DNA of 64,000 bases from Mycolicibacterium brumae (GCF_025215495.1 NZ_CP104302.1:558001-622000), one strand, 5' to 3'; positions 1 to 8,753 are shown, counted from the stretch's first letter. Notes: generated by a model from the sequence alone, not told the origin. Translations and numbers: made by a program.

Positions 1-303
1 CAGAACGCCGACGTGCTGCTGCTCGACGAGCCCGTCGCCGGGATGAGCCACGAGGAACGCGAAGAGACCGGAAACCTGTTGCGGCGCATCGGCGCCGAAC
101 GCACCGTCGTGGTCGTCGAGCACGATATGGACTTCATGCGCGCGTTCGCCACCTCGGTGACGGTGCTGGCCCGCGGGCAGATGATCGCCGAGGGCTCCGT
201 CGCCGAGGTGCAGGCCAATCCGAAGGTGCAGGAGGTGTATCTCGGGTCCGCGGCCGCCGGCGTCGAGGACGTGCCGGAGGCGATGATCGAGGAGAAGCCC
301 TGA
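1..303 (+). CDS. urtD: Urea ABC transporter ATP-binding protein UrtD (C-terminal part)
   Basis: The reading frame is open from base 1, so the gene begins before the window and only about 100 C-terminal residues are visible. They start at the Walker B segment (VLLLDEPVAGM), followed by the H-loop region (VVVEHDMDFM) and an acidic tail. This is the end of a branched-chain amino acid/urea-type ABC ATPase. The subunit is assigned from the next gene, a UrtE-type ATPase whose ATG shares one base with this stop codon (TGATG), the usual urtDE arrangement. The complex would import urea across the cytoplasmic membrane. It could instead be a LivG-type protein, but the neighbouring ureide genes favour urea. 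Confidence 0.85.
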   Translation, partial: QNADVLLLDEPVAGMSHEEREETGNLLRRIGAERTVVVVEHDMDFMRAFATSVTVLARGQMIAEGSVAEVQANPKVQEVYLGSAAAGVEDVPEAMIEEKP

Positions 304-995
304 TGCTGGAGATGATCGACGTGCGCAGCGGGTACGGCCGCTCCGAAGTGATCCACGGAGTGTCCATCGAGGTGCCCACCGACGGCGTCGCGGCGGTGAT
401 GGGACACAACGGCGCGGGTAAGACCACGCTGCTGCGGGCCGCCGTCGGGCTGCTGAAAACCACCTCCGGCGCCGTGCGTTTCGACGGCGAGGACATCACC
501 CGACTGCGGCCCAGCGCCCGGGTGGCACGAGGATTGGCTTACGTGCCGCAGGGCCAGCAGTCCTTCGGCCAACTCACCACCGCGGAGAACCTGCAGGTGG
601 TGGCCGACGGACGGCCGAACGGCAAGGCGCTGATCGACGAACAACTCGACCTGTTCCCGGCCCTGAAGGAACTGCTGACCCGGCGCGCCGGCCTGCTCTC
701 CGGTGGGCAGCGGCAACAGCTGGCGATCGCCCGGGCGCTGATCACCGGACCGAAGTGCCTGATCCTCGACGAGCCCACCGAAGGCATCCAGCCGTCGGTG
801 GTCGCCGAGATCGAGGCCGCCATCACCGCGCTCACCCGCCGCGGTGACCTGGGGGTGCTGCTGGTCGAGCAGCACATCGGGTTCGCGCTGGAAGCCGCGC
901 AGACCTACTACATCCTGGAGTCCGGCCGGCTGACCGCCTCCGGCGCCGGTGGCGTCGACTCCGCGGCGGATGTGCGCGCCGCGATGGCGATCTGA
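303..995 (+). CDS. urtE: Urea ABC transporter ATP-binding subunit UrtE
   Basis: This 230-residue protein is a complete ABC ATPase of LivF/UrtE size. Walker A (GHNGAGKTT) lies at about residues 34-42, the signature LSGGQRQQLAIARAL at 132-146 and Walker B CLILDEP at 152-158. The segment after Walker B, TEGIQPSVV, is typical of UrtE rather than LivF. It overlaps the UrtD stop by one base and is probably translationally coupled to it. It would energise urea uptake as the partner of UrtD. The downstream permease, racemase and allantoin genes suggest the whole region scavenges nitrogen from ureides. A hairpin follows the stop codon. Confidence 0.9.
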   Translation: MLEMIDVRSGYGRSEVIHGVSIEVPTDGVAAVMGHNGAGKTTLLRAAVGLLKTTSGAVRFDGEDITRLRPSARVARGLAYVPQGQQSFGQLTTAENLQVVADGRPNGKALIDEQLDLFPALKELLTRRAGLLSGGQRQQLAIARALITGPKCLILDEPTEGIQPSVVAEIEAAITALTRRGDLGVLLVEQHIGFALEAAQTYYILESGRLTASGAGGVDSAADVRAAMAI

Positions 996-1007
996 GGCCA
1001 CCTGAAA

Positions 1008-1043
1008 TTTCCCGCGGGCAATCAGCTCATATTGCCCGGGAAA
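1008..1043 (+). terminator. Hairpin after the urt operon
   Basis: TTTCCC and GGGCAAT on the left pair with ATTGCCC and GGGAAA on the right, around an 8-base loop and a 2-base bulge. It lies 13 bases after the urtE stop and 37 bases before the permease start. There is no U-tract, so this is either a mycobacterial-type terminator or a binding site in the permease leader. Confidence 0.45.
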
Positions 1044-1079
1044 TAACGCGGAAACACCACGCTCCTAACGTTTTTCAGC

Positions 1080-2633
1080 ATGACCGAGATCGCAGATCGA
1101 CCCGAATCCCGTGAACTTCCACCAGGATCGGTCGTCGGCGCCGGCGACATCGTGGAGGCCGCCGGCCACCCGGTCGGCGGCGGCGTCATCAAGGACGGCT
1201 ACGACCCGCGGCTGACCAACGAGGACCTCGCCCCGCTCGGCAAGCAGACCTGGTCGTCGTACAACATCTTCGCGTTCTGGATGTCGGATGTGCACAGCGT
1301 CGGCGGGTACGTCACCGCGGGCAGCCTGTTCGCCCTCGGGCTGGCCAGCTGGCAGGTGCTGGTCGCGTTGCTGGTCGGCATCACCATCGTCTACTTCTTC
1401 TGCAACCTGGTCGCCAAACCCAGCCAGGCCGCCGGCGTGCCGTACCCGGTGATCTGCCGCGCTTCCTTCGGCGTGCTGGGCGCCAACATCCCGGCCATCA
1501 TCCGCGGCCTGATCGCGGTGGCCTGGTACGGAATTCAGACTTACCTGGCTTCGGCCGCCCTCGACGTGGTGCTGCTGAAACTGTTCCCCTCGCTAATGCC
1601 GTACGCCATCGTGGAGGACTACGGGTTCGCCGGGCTGTCGCTGCTGGGCTGGTGCAGCTTCCTGCTGCTGTGGGTGCTGCAGGCCTGCGTGTTCTGGCGC
1701 GGTATGGAGTCCATTCGCAAGTTCATCGACTTCTGCGGACCGGCCGTCTACGCGGTGATGTTCCTGCTCTGCGGCTACCTGATCTACAAGGCCGGCTGGG
1801 GCGCGATCAAGATGAACCTCGGCGGGGTGGCCTACACCGGCTGGTCGTCGGCGCCGATCATGCTCGGCGCCATCGCACTGGTGGTGTCCTACTTCTCCGG
1901 CCCGATGCTGAACTTCGGCGACTTCTCCCGGTACGGCAAGTCCTTCCAGGCCGTCAAGAAGGGCAACTTTCTCGGGCTGCCGGTGAACTTCCTGGTGTTC
2001 TCGGTGCTGGTTGTGGTGACCGCCTCGCTGACCGTGCCGGTGTTCGGCGAACTCATCACCGACCCGGTGGAGACGGTCGCCCGCATCGACAGCACCTTCG
2101 CAATCGTGCTGGGCGCGTTGACCTTCGCCATCGCCACCATCGGCATCAACATCGTGGCGAACTTCGTCAGCCCGGCCTTCGACTTTTCCAACGTCAGCCC
2201 GCAGCGGATCAGCTGGCGAGCCGGCGGCATGATCGCCGCGGTCGGCTCGGTGCTGATCACCCCGTGGAACCTGTACGCCAACCCGGAGGTCATCCACTAC
2301 ACGCTGGAAACCCTCGGCGCGTTCATCGGCCCACTGTTCGGCGTGCTGATCGCCGACTATTACCTGGTGCGCAAACAGAAGGTGATCGTCGACGACCTGT
2401 TCACCATGTCGCAGGACGGAAAGTACTGGTACTCCGGCGGATACAACCGGGTGGCGGTGCTCGCGACCGCCGTCGGCGCGGTGCTGGCGATGATCCCGGT
2501 CCTGCTCAGCGGCAGCGTGACCGGCATGCACACCGCCGCGCAGTACAGTTGGTTCATCGGCTGCGGCGTGGCCTTCGCGCTGTACCTCCGGATGGCGTCC
2601 CGGGACCGGCTGGTGGCAGAGTCGGTGTCGTGA
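1080..2633 (+). CDS. NCS1-family nucleobase/ureide permease
   Basis: This 517-residue membrane protein has about twelve hydrophobic segments and the NCS1 layout: a hydrophilic N-terminus with NEDLAPLGKQTWSSYNIFAFWMSD at its boundary with the first helix, then FGVLGANIPAIIRGLIA, and GPMLNFGDFSRYG in the middle. The family (allantoin, hydantoin, uracil and cytosine permeases) uses a cation gradient to import its substrate. The next gene, a racemase overlapping by 4 bases, and the allantoin-degrading genes opposite make allantoin or a related hydantoin the likely substrate. Substrate choice within NCS1 cannot be read with certainty from sequence. Confidence 0.85.
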   Translation: MTEIADRPESRELPPGSVVGAGDIVEAAGHPVGGGVIKDGYDPRLTNEDLAPLGKQTWSSYNIFAFWMSDVHSVGGYVTAGSLFALGLASWQVLVALLVGITIVYFFCNLVAKPSQAAGVPYPVICRASFGVLGANIPAIIRGLIAVAWYGIQTYLASAALDVVLLKLFPSLMPYAIVEDYGFAGLSLLGWCSFLLLWVLQACVFWRGMESIRKFIDFCGPAVYAVMFLLCGYLIYKAGWGAIKMNLGGVAYTGWSSAPIMLGAIALVVSYFSGPMLNFGDFSRYGKSFQAVKKGNFLGLPVNFLVFSVLVVVTASLTVPVFGELITDPVETVARIDSTFAIVLGALTFAIATIGINIVANFVSPAFDFSNVSPQRISWRAGGMIAAVGSVLITPWNLYANPEVIHYTLETLGAFIGPLFGVLIADYYLVRKQKVIVDDLFTMSQDGKYWYSGGYNRVAVLATAVGAVLAMIPVLLSGSVTGMHTAAQYSWFIGCGVAFALYLRMASRDRLVAESVS

Positions 2634-3337
2634 CGACGATCTGGGTGATCAACGCCAACACCACCGAATCGATGACCGACGGGATCGGCCGCAGCGCCCG
2701 CGCGGTGGCAGCGCCGGGCACGGTGGTGGTCCCGGTGACCAACGCCCGCGGCGTTCCGTCGCTGGAGAGTCACTACGACGAGGCGATGAGCGTGCCCGGA
2801 GTGCTCGAGGCGGTGGCGCGCGGCGAGGAAGAGGGCGCCGACGGCTTCGTCATCGCCTGCTTTAGCGACCCGGGACTCGACGCCGCCCGCGAGTTGGCCA
2901 CCGGACCGGTGATCGGCATCGCCGAGGCCGCCATGCACGCCGCCAGCCACCTGGGCCGGGGGTTCAGCGTGGTGACCACGCTGAGTCGCTCCATCGGGCG
3001 GTCCGAGGAACTGGCCGAGCGCTACGGCATGGACCGGTTCTGCCGGGGCATGCACGCCTGCGACCTGCCGGTGCTTGCGCTGGAGACCGACCCGCAGGCC
3101 CGCCGGATCGTCACCGACGCCTGCCGGACCGCCCTGGCGGTCGACGGTTCCGACGCGGTGGTCCTCGGTTGCGCCGGGATGGCCGACATGTGCGCGCAGA
3201 TCAGCGCGGAGATTGGGGCGCCGGTGGTCGACGGGGTCGCCGCGGCGACGCTGACCGTGCAGTCGCTGGTGGCCATGGGGCTGCGCACCGGGAAGCTGGG
3301 GGAGTACGCGAAGCCGCCGGTCAAACAGTTGCGCTGA
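2630..3337 (+). CDS. Hydantoin/allantoin racemase (Asp/Glu racemase family)
   Basis: This is a 235-residue protein starting at a GTG that overlaps the permease stop (GTGA). The fold is that of cofactor-independent two-cysteine racemases. It begins IWVINANTT, and the two predicted catalytic cysteines are C77 (FVIACFSDPG) and C181 (VVLGCAGMADM). Hydantoin and allantoin racemases (HyuE/HpxA type) match this length and spacing. It would interconvert R- and S-allantoin so that stereospecific allantoinase can use both. Coupling to the permease supports a role at the entry to ureide catabolism. The open frame extends far upstream inside the permease gene, but the homology starts only at this GTG. 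Confidence 0.83.
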   Translation: MTTIWVINANTTESMTDGIGRSARAVAAPGTVVVPVTNARGVPSLESHYDEAMSVPGVLEAVARGEEEGADGFVIACFSDPGLDAARELATGPVIGIAEAAMHAASHLGRGFSVVTTLSRSIGRSEELAERYGMDRFCRGMHACDLPVLALETDPQARRIVTDACRTALAVDGSDAVVLGCAGMADMCAQISAEIGAPVVDGVAAATLTVQSLVAMGLRTGKLGEYAKPPVKQLR

Positions 3338-3399
3338 ACCTGTCGCGATGTGGCTGATGGTGTTGCCGCGCGCGGGTTGAACGTGGGCGACGTAGGTCG

Positions 3400-4299
3400 T
3401 CAGGCGGGATGCGTGGCGCGCCAATGCTCGGCGATCTCGATCCGGCGGGCCACCCACACCCGATCGTGGGACTGCACGTGGTCCAGGAACCGCGCCAGCG
3501 CCGCGGCGCGGGCCGGACGCCCGACCAGTCGGCAGTGCAGGCCCACCGAGAGCATCTTGGGCGCCCCGGCGACACCCTCGGCGTAGAGCACGTCGAACGC
3601 GTCCCGCAGGTGCGCGAAGAACTCCTCGCCGTTGGCGAACCCGGCGGGCGAGGAGAACCGCATATCGTTGGTGTCCAGCGTGTACGGCACCACCAGCTGG
3701 GTGTGCTCGCCGACGTCGACCCAGTACGGCAGGTCGTCGGCGTAGGAGTCCGAGTCGTAGACAAACCCGCCGTGCTCGACCACCAGCGCCCGGGTGTGCG
3801 GCGAGTCCCGGCCGGTGTACCAGCCCAGCGGCCGCTGTCCGGTCAGCTCGGTCAGGATCTGCACCGCCTCGGCCATATGCGCGCGTTCGGTGTCCTCGCC
3901 GATCAGCTGGTAGGACTTCCAGCGCAGCCCGTGGCAGGCGATCTCGTGGCCGAGTTCGCGAAACGCCGCCACCGCCTCGGGATTTCGCTGCATGGCCCGG
4001 GCCACCGCGAACACCGTCAGCGGCAGTCCGCGGGATTCGAACAGCCGAAGGATCCGCCACAGCCCGGCCCGCGACCCGTACTCGTAGATCGACTCCATGC
4101 TCATGTGCCGGTTCCCGAACGCCTCGGCCGGGGTGATCTCGGACAGGAACGTCTCCGAGGCCGGGTCGCCGTCGAGCACGCAGTTCTCCGCGCCCTCTTC
4201 GTAATTGAGCACGAACTGCACGGCGATCACCGCGCCGCCGGGCCAGCGGGGATCCGGGGGGCGCCGGCCGTAGCCGACCATGTCGCGCGGATAGCTCAC
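3400..4299 (-). CDS. puuE: PuuE-type allantoinase (polysaccharide-deacetylase fold)
   Basis: This 299-residue protein starts with YPRDMVGYGRRPPDPRWPGGA and continues VQFVLNYEEGAE, the typical N-terminus of the PuuE branch of the polysaccharide deacetylase superfamily. HEIACHGLRW supplies a conserved metal/active-site histidine segment, and the RDSP and DSDSYADDLPYW segments are also conserved. PuuE enzymes open allantoin to allantoate in the cytoplasm. The GTG start overlaps the allantoicase stop by 4 bases (GTGA), so these are the last two genes of one minus-strand operon. The gene order aldolase-like, allantoicase, allantoinase and the nearby racemase and permease support allantoin rather than chitin-like substrates. 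Confidence 0.88.
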   Translation of the reverse strand: MSYPRDMVGYGRRPPDPRWPGGAVIAVQFVLNYEEGAENCVLDGDPASETFLSEITPAEAFGNRHMSMESIYEYGSRAGLWRILRLFESRGLPLTVFAVARAMQRNPEAVAAFRELGHEIACHGLRWKSYQLIGEDTERAHMAEAVQILTELTGQRPLGWYTGRDSPHTRALVVEHGGFVYDSDSYADDLPYWVDVGEHTQLVVPYTLDTNDMRFSSPAGFANGEEFFAHLRDAFDVLYAEGVAGAPKMLSVGLHCRLVGRPARAAALARFLDHVQSHDRVWVARRIEIAEHWRATHPA

Positions 4300-5258
4300 A
4301 AGAGTTCCCCGTAGAGCCGCAACCGGGCCAGCCCGCCGTCGGGATAGATGTCCAACTGCGCCTCGGTCACCGGCGCGTCCGACTCGACCAGAAACCGGTG
4401 CCGGGTGTCGGGCTGCAGATCCACCGGCTCCAGCAGCGTCACCCAGTCGCCGTCGCCGTCGCGGCCCAGCAGCCGCGCCGAATTGGGGCTGTTGCCAATG
4501 AAATACGACGTGTCGATCTCCGCCATCCGGATCCGGCCGCGGCCGGCCAGCTTGATCCGCACCCAGTCGTTGCCGTCATCGCGGCGCCGGGCGGTCTCCC
4601 AGCCGTCGCCCATCACCTTCGCCACGCCCGGGAAGATCAGGTTCTGCGGCGAGCTGAAGAACCGGTTGGAGGCGTCGAGCACCAGTCCGCCGTTCTCCAA
4701 CGCCGCCAGGTCCAGCGGTCCGACGCCGAGGAACCGCGGATCGGGCCGGCCTTCGCCGTGCACCCGCAGCCGCGCCACCCCGCCGTCGGGATAGATCCGC
4801 AGCCGCACATGGGTCCAGCGCCGCTGCGACTCCACCTCGAACAGATTCCTGGTGTCCCCGTACACCTTCGACTCCGGAATGAGCGACGTCCAGCCGGGAT
4901 GGTCGATGAGCTCGTCGACGCTGGGGTGGCCGTCGAGTTCCAGCGCGTCGACCGAGGCCGAGGTGGGGTAGTTGCCCTTGAACCACGCGGTGTCGATCAC
5001 CACGCCGTGGATCACCCCGGGCGCCCCGAGCCGGACGATCGCCTCGTCGTACCCGACATCGCGGCGCCGACGGGTTTCCCACCCGTCGTAGACCTGTCCG
5101 CGGTGGCCGAAGGTGGCCGGCTGGTACTTCGCCGGCCCGGGCCGGATCAGGTTCTCCTTCTCGGCGAACGCGTCGTCGTTGGCCCAGACGACGGCGCCGC
5201 CGACGGTGCGCAGCGCCAGGTCGGGGAACCAGGTGAAGTCGGGCAGCGAGTCGGTCAT
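4296..5258 (-). CDS. alc: Allantoicase
   Basis: This 320-residue protein is made of two tandem allantoicase repeats. GWETRRRRDVGYDEAIVRL with DTAWFKGNYP in the first half is mirrored by GWETARRRDDGNDWVRIKL with DTSYFIGNSP in the second, and each ends near YPDGG-ARLR. Allantoicase converts allantoate into urea and ureidoglycolate. The released urea fits the urea transporter genes at the start of the window. The ATG at 5258 overlaps the upstream stop (ATGA), which fixes the start. The open frame runs on upstream without homology. No ureidoglycolate lyase is visible in the window. Confidence 0.92.
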   Translation of the reverse strand: MTDSLPDFTWFPDLALRTVGGAVVWANDDAFAEKENLIRPGPAKYQPATFGHRGQVYDGWETRRRRDVGYDEAIVRLGAPGVIHGVVIDTAWFKGNYPTSASVDALELDGHPSVDELIDHPGWTSLIPESKVYGDTRNLFEVESQRRWTHVRLRIYPDGGVARLRVHGEGRPDPRFLGVGPLDLAALENGGLVLDASNRFFSSPQNLIFPGVAKVMGDGWETARRRDDGNDWVRIKLAGRGRIRMAEIDTSYFIGNSPNSARLLGRDGDGDWVTLLEPVDLQPDTRHRFLVESDAPVTEAQLDIYPDGGLARLRLYGELL

Positions 5259-6475
5259 GAGTGTTTGCGTTCCTTCAGGTTTCGCAGCACGGTCAGTTCG
5301 GCGCCGGGAGCGGCGGCCAGCACATCCTCCGGGCCGAACGCGCCCAGCGCCAACCCGCGCAGCACCACGGTGGCCAGCGCCTCGGCGGTGGCCGGTTCGT
5401 CGACGATCGTCCCGCCCCGGCGGTCCAGGTAGGCCTGCAGCCGCGGCGCGGCCGCCGCCAGCGCGGCCCGGAAGAACACGGTCACGGCCAGCCAGCGGGT
5501 GACCAGATGGCCGGGATGCATATCCCAGCCCTGGTAGTAGCCGCGTTCCAGGGAGCGGGTGACCAGTCGGTGATGACGCCGGATGGCGGCGCGGACCTGC
5601 TCGTCGTCGCCGACCGGCAGCACCTGGGTGGAGCCGTCGGCCACCCGGACACCGGTCTGCGCCGCCGCGGCCAGCATCACCGCCTTGGCGTGGTCGGCGA
5701 CCGGATGGTCCAGCGCCTGCTGCTGCGGGCTGATCCCGCAGGCGGCGCTGTAGTCGTACGTGCCGTAGTGCAATCCGAGGCAGCGGCCGTCGCTGGCGTG
5801 CAGCGCCCTGGCCAGGGTGGCGGCGCCGTCCGCGCCGAGCACCGCCTGCGGGCTCTCGATCTGCAGCTCGAAGCGCAGCGCCCCGGACGGCAATCCGTGC
5901 GCCTGCTCCAGCGCCTCGCACAGCCACACCGCGGCGGTGGCCTGCTGGGCCAGCCGCAGTTTCGGCACGGTGAACACGAACCCCGGCGGCGCCCCGCCGG
6001 CGCCGTCGAGGGTCAGCTCGAGGGTCCGGATGGCGCGGCGCCGCTCGGCGGTGGTCAACCCCTTGATCCGGATGCCGCTGATCGGGAGTCCGAGCGCGCG
6101 CAGCGTGCGGCCGGCGGCCAGCGCGTCGCGGTCCTCCACCTCGTCGGGTCGACGGCCGTAGCCGTCCTCGAAGTCCAGCCGCAGGTCCTGGATCGGCGCG
6201 GCGGCCAGGCGGTCCCGGACGCGGGCGAGGACGTCGGGACCACCGAGTTCGGTCAGCAGTTCCCCGTGCCGGTCGGCCAGGTCCAGGGCCGCGGCGCCCC
6301 AGCGTCGCGGAGTGTCTGCGGTGGCGTCCGCCGCGCTGAGGTAGACGGTGTGCGCCGGTTGGGCGTCGTCGGACGGATCCGGGTAGCGGGCGGCGAGTTC
6401 GGCGTCGACCTCGGCCAGCAACACGTCGATCCGGGTGCGTTGCGCCGCCGAAATCGGGTTGCCAGGTTCTGCCAT
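5255..6475 (-). CDS. DUF6986-type HpcH/HpaI aldolase-like protein
   Basis: This 406-residue protein starts at the ATG before AEPGNPISAAQRTRID; the frame is open further upstream but lacks homology. It contains LRLDFEDGYGRRPDEVEDRDA, RIKGLTTAERRRAIRTL, a barrel strand FELQIESPQAV and HYGTYDYSAACGIS. These resemble the CitE/HpcH/malate-synthase-like TIM-barrel superfamily, in which acidic residues bind a divalent metal. It is first in the operon with allantoicase and allantoinase. A role with the glyoxylate produced downstream of allantoicase is plausible, but the reaction is not established and is inference here. Confidence 0.72.
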   Translation of the reverse strand: MAEPGNPISAAQRTRIDVLLAEVDAELAARYPDPSDDAQPAHTVYLSAADATADTPRRWGAAALDLADRHGELLTELGGPDVLARVRDRLAAAPIQDLRLDFEDGYGRRPDEVEDRDALAAGRTLRALGLPISGIRIKGLTTAERRRAIRTLELTLDGAGGAPPGFVFTVPKLRLAQQATAAVWLCEALEQAHGLPSGALRFELQIESPQAVLGADGAATLARALHASDGRCLGLHYGTYDYSAACGISPQQQALDHPVADHAKAVMLAAAAQTGVRVADGSTQVLPVGDDEQVRAAIRRHHRLVTRSLERGYYQGWDMHPGHLVTRWLAVTVFFRAALAAAAPRLQAYLDRRGGTIVDEPATAEALATVVLRGLALGAFGPEDVLAAAPGAELTVLRNLKERKHS

Positions 6476-6534
6476 CGGTCCATCGTCACAGAACTTCGGC
6501 CACCGCGTCGGTTGAGAGCGTTCGGCGCGGGCCC

Positions 6535-6753
6535 CTAGGTTTCCCGCAGCGCGGCCAGATAGCGGTCGGTGATCAGCCGCTGGGCCGCCGAGGCCACCGG
6601 GGCGCCCAGCCGGATCCACCACGGCCCGTGCCGGGAGAACGCCACGACTTCGGCGAACACCCGGTCGGTGTCCGGATCGTGGCGCACCGCGAAGAACTCC
6701 TCGCCGACCTCGGGGTAGCTCAACTGCCGGCCGGCCAGGTCGTCGAAGTCCAC
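6535..6753 (-). pseudogene. Internally deleted DUF1990-family remnant
   Basis: A 72-codon frame with a GTG start. Residues 8-17 (AGRQLSYPEVG) look like the N-terminal motif of DUF1990 proteins. From GEEFFAVRHDP onward, including VVAFSRHGPWWIRLGAP, it matches the C-terminal part of the same family (GEE-F, W-SF/SFSRP region). Full-length members are about 160-200 residues, so the middle appears to be missing, joined where YPEVG meets the HPE-GEE motif. The frame is open upstream into the dipZ end but has no start with homology. It may be a dead remnant or a genuine small protein. The family assignment is from memory of its motifs. Confidence 0.5.
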
Positions 6754-6781
6754 CCGGCCACGGTAGCGCCGGGCGAACGAT

Positions 6782-8485
6782 TCAGCCGAAGGTGAAGGAG
6801 TAGACGCTCAGCCCGGGGGAGACGGCGACGGACACGACGCGGTCGTCGGATCCGGGATGCTCGGCGACCGGGTAGATGTTGGGCGCCCCGCCGACCGGCA
6901 GCCGGGAGATGTGGCTGCCCTCGGTGGCGGTCAGCGCGCCCTCCCCGGAGACGTTCAGATAGGCCGTCGCGGCGTGGAAGGACAGCGTGATGACGGCGTC
7001 GCGGCCCGCGGTCAGCGACTCGCCGCCGACGCTCCACTGGCCGGTCAGGCTGAACTCGCCGAGCGGCGGCGGGTCCGCGGCGGTGAAGTCCCGGGTCCCC
7101 TCGGTGAGCCCTCCGTCGTCGCTGCCGGCGTAGTCCCGCGCCCGCTGGGCGCCGAGGTAGATCTCGTGGGTCTGGCGGCGGTCGGCCGGGGCTGGGTCGG
7201 TCATGCCGCTGGGCTCGGGCAGCGCGACGCCCGGCTGCGCGGCGGTCAGCAGCGCCCGGATGTCGCGTTCGGTCTCGGCGTAGCGGCCCTCGCCGAAGTT
7301 CACCAGCCGGATCACCCCGTTGGCGTCGATCAGGTAGCCGGCCGGCCAGGCGATGTTCTGGTAGGCCTTCCAGGTCGCGTAGTCGTTGTCGACGGCGATC
7401 GGGAAGGTCAGGCCGAGCCGTTTCGCGCCCGCGGTGATGTTGTCCGGGTCGCGTTCGAAGGCGTACTCAGGGGTGTGCACGCCGACGACCTGGAAGCCGA
7501 ACGGCGCGTACGTCCGGTACCAGTCCTGCACGTGCGGCAACTCGCGCTGGCAGTTGACGCAGGAGTAGGCCCAGAAGTCGACCAGCACCACCTTGCCGCG
7601 TAGCCCGGCGAGGGTCAGCGGTGGCGAGTCGATCCACTCCGAGATGCCAGCGAACTCCGGCGCCGGTCCGCAGTCGGTCAGCTTCGCCGCGCCGCGCAGC
7701 GCGTCGTCCAGGCAGGGCTCCAGCGCGCCGGTCCCGCTGACCCGGGGCGCGGCGACCGCCGCCGAGGGCAGCGCGGCGCCGATCGTCTTGGTGTAGTCCG
7801 GGACGGTGCGGGCGATCAGGTCGGTCACGTTGAGCGCCAGGGCGACCGCCAGCGCGATCATCGCCACTCCGGCGGCCGCGCGCACGCCGCGGGCGTGGGT
7901 GGCCAGGAATCGGGTCCGGGCGCGCAGTCGGCTGCCGGCCAGCGCGATGGCCAGCAGCGGGATGGCGGTGCCGACGGCGAAGCCCAGCGTCAGCGCCACC
8001 ACCTGCCCGCCGACCTCGCCGCTGGCCCCGGCGATCGCGATGGCGGCGAGCACCGGGCCCGCGCACGGCACGTACACCACGCCGAGCGCCAGTCCCAGCG
8101 CGAAGCCGCTGCCCGCCCCGGTGTTCTCCACGCGGGCCTGCGGGATCAGCGCGAACGGGCGCTCCAGCAGGCGCTCCACACCCGGCGCCAGCATGGCGAC
8201 CCCGAGGATGGCCAGCGCGGCGATGCCCATCCAGCGCAGCAGGTCCGGCGGCAGACGCTGCAACCGCAGCAGCAGCGCGCCGAACAGGGTGACCAGGCTG
8301 AAACTCAGGGTCAGCCCGGCGACGACGGCGACCGGTCGCAGCCAGGTCCGGGTCCGGGTCGCCACGGCGCCGTCGGCGTCCGGGCCGGTGGCCCCGCCGA
8401 GCAGCACCACCGGCAGCACCGGCAGCACGCACGGGGAGATCGCCGCGAGGAATCCGCCGACGAACCCGACCAGCAGGTACGTCAC
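6782..8485 (-). CDS. dipZ: DipZ-like CcdA/thioredoxin fusion membrane protein
   Basis: This 567-residue protein has three parts. The N-terminal ~230 residues are a CcdA/DsbD-type membrane domain with about six helices and the paired cysteines SPCVLPVLPVVLLGG and CAGPVLA. Next comes a periplasmic TlpA/thioredoxin domain with the redox motif YSCVNCQRELP. The C-terminal ~150 residues are a beta-rich domain like that of mycobacterial DipZ. Such proteins pass electrons from cytoplasmic thioredoxin to extracytoplasmic thiols. It is somewhat shorter than the M. tuberculosis protein (about 695 residues, from memory). The gene is followed by the DUF1990 remnant and preceded by a small secreted Cys-containing protein, a possible substrate (inference). 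Confidence 0.87.
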   Translation of the reverse strand: MTYLLVGFVGGFLAAISPCVLPVLPVVLLGGATGPDADGAVATRTRTWLRPVAVVAGLTLSFSLVTLFGALLLRLQRLPPDLLRWMGIAALAILGVAMLAPGVERLLERPFALIPQARVENTGAGSGFALGLALGVVYVPCAGPVLAAIAIAGASGEVGGQVVALTLGFAVGTAIPLLAIALAGSRLRARTRFLATHARGVRAAAGVAMIALAVALALNVTDLIARTVPDYTKTIGAALPSAAVAAPRVSGTGALEPCLDDALRGAAKLTDCGPAPEFAGISEWIDSPPLTLAGLRGKVVLVDFWAYSCVNCQRELPHVQDWYRTYAPFGFQVVGVHTPEYAFERDPDNITAGAKRLGLTFPIAVDNDYATWKAYQNIAWPAGYLIDANGVIRLVNFGEGRYAETERDIRALLTAAQPGVALPEPSGMTDPAPADRRQTHEIYLGAQRARDYAGSDDGGLTEGTRDFTAADPPPLGEFSLTGQWSVGGESLTAGRDAVITLSFHAATAYLNVSGEGALTATEGSHISRLPVGGAPNIYPVAEHPGSDDRVVSVAVSPGLSVYSFTFG

Positions 8486-8495
8486 GCCGGTTCGA

Positions 8496-8753
8496 TCACC
8501 AGGTGGTGCCGTCGACGCCCGGGAACACGCAGCGGCCGTTGGCCGCGACCCGGCCGATGACCATGAAGTCGTACCCGGTGCAATCGGAGTTGATCGGCTC
8601 GCAGGTGCCGATGGTGGTGATCACCTTGCTGTCCCCGCAGGAGGACCCGGGCGCCGGTGGCGGGTCCGGGTCGGCGCCGGCCACCGCGGCGCTATGGCCC
8701 AGCGCCAGTGTGACGGCGCAGGCGGCGATGAAGAAACGGCTCGCATTCCTCAT
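8496..8753 (-). CDS. Small secreted cysteine-containing protein
   Basis: This 85-residue protein has a clear Sec signal peptide: MRNASRFF, a hydrophobic core IAACAVTLALG, and a likely cleavage after VAGA near residue 27. The mature part is about 58 residues, with cysteines in SSCGDS, GTCEPI, SDCTGY and GRCVFPG, so it may form two disulfides. It lies 10 bases upstream of dipZ on the same strand and is probably co-transcribed with it. That makes a link to DipZ-dependent thiol chemistry attractive but unproven. I do not recognise a named family. Confidence 0.75.
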   Translation of the reverse strand: MRNASRFFIAACAVTLALGHSAAVAGADPDPPPAPGSSCGDSKVITTIGTCEPINSDCTGYDFMVIGRVAANGRCVFPGVDGTTW

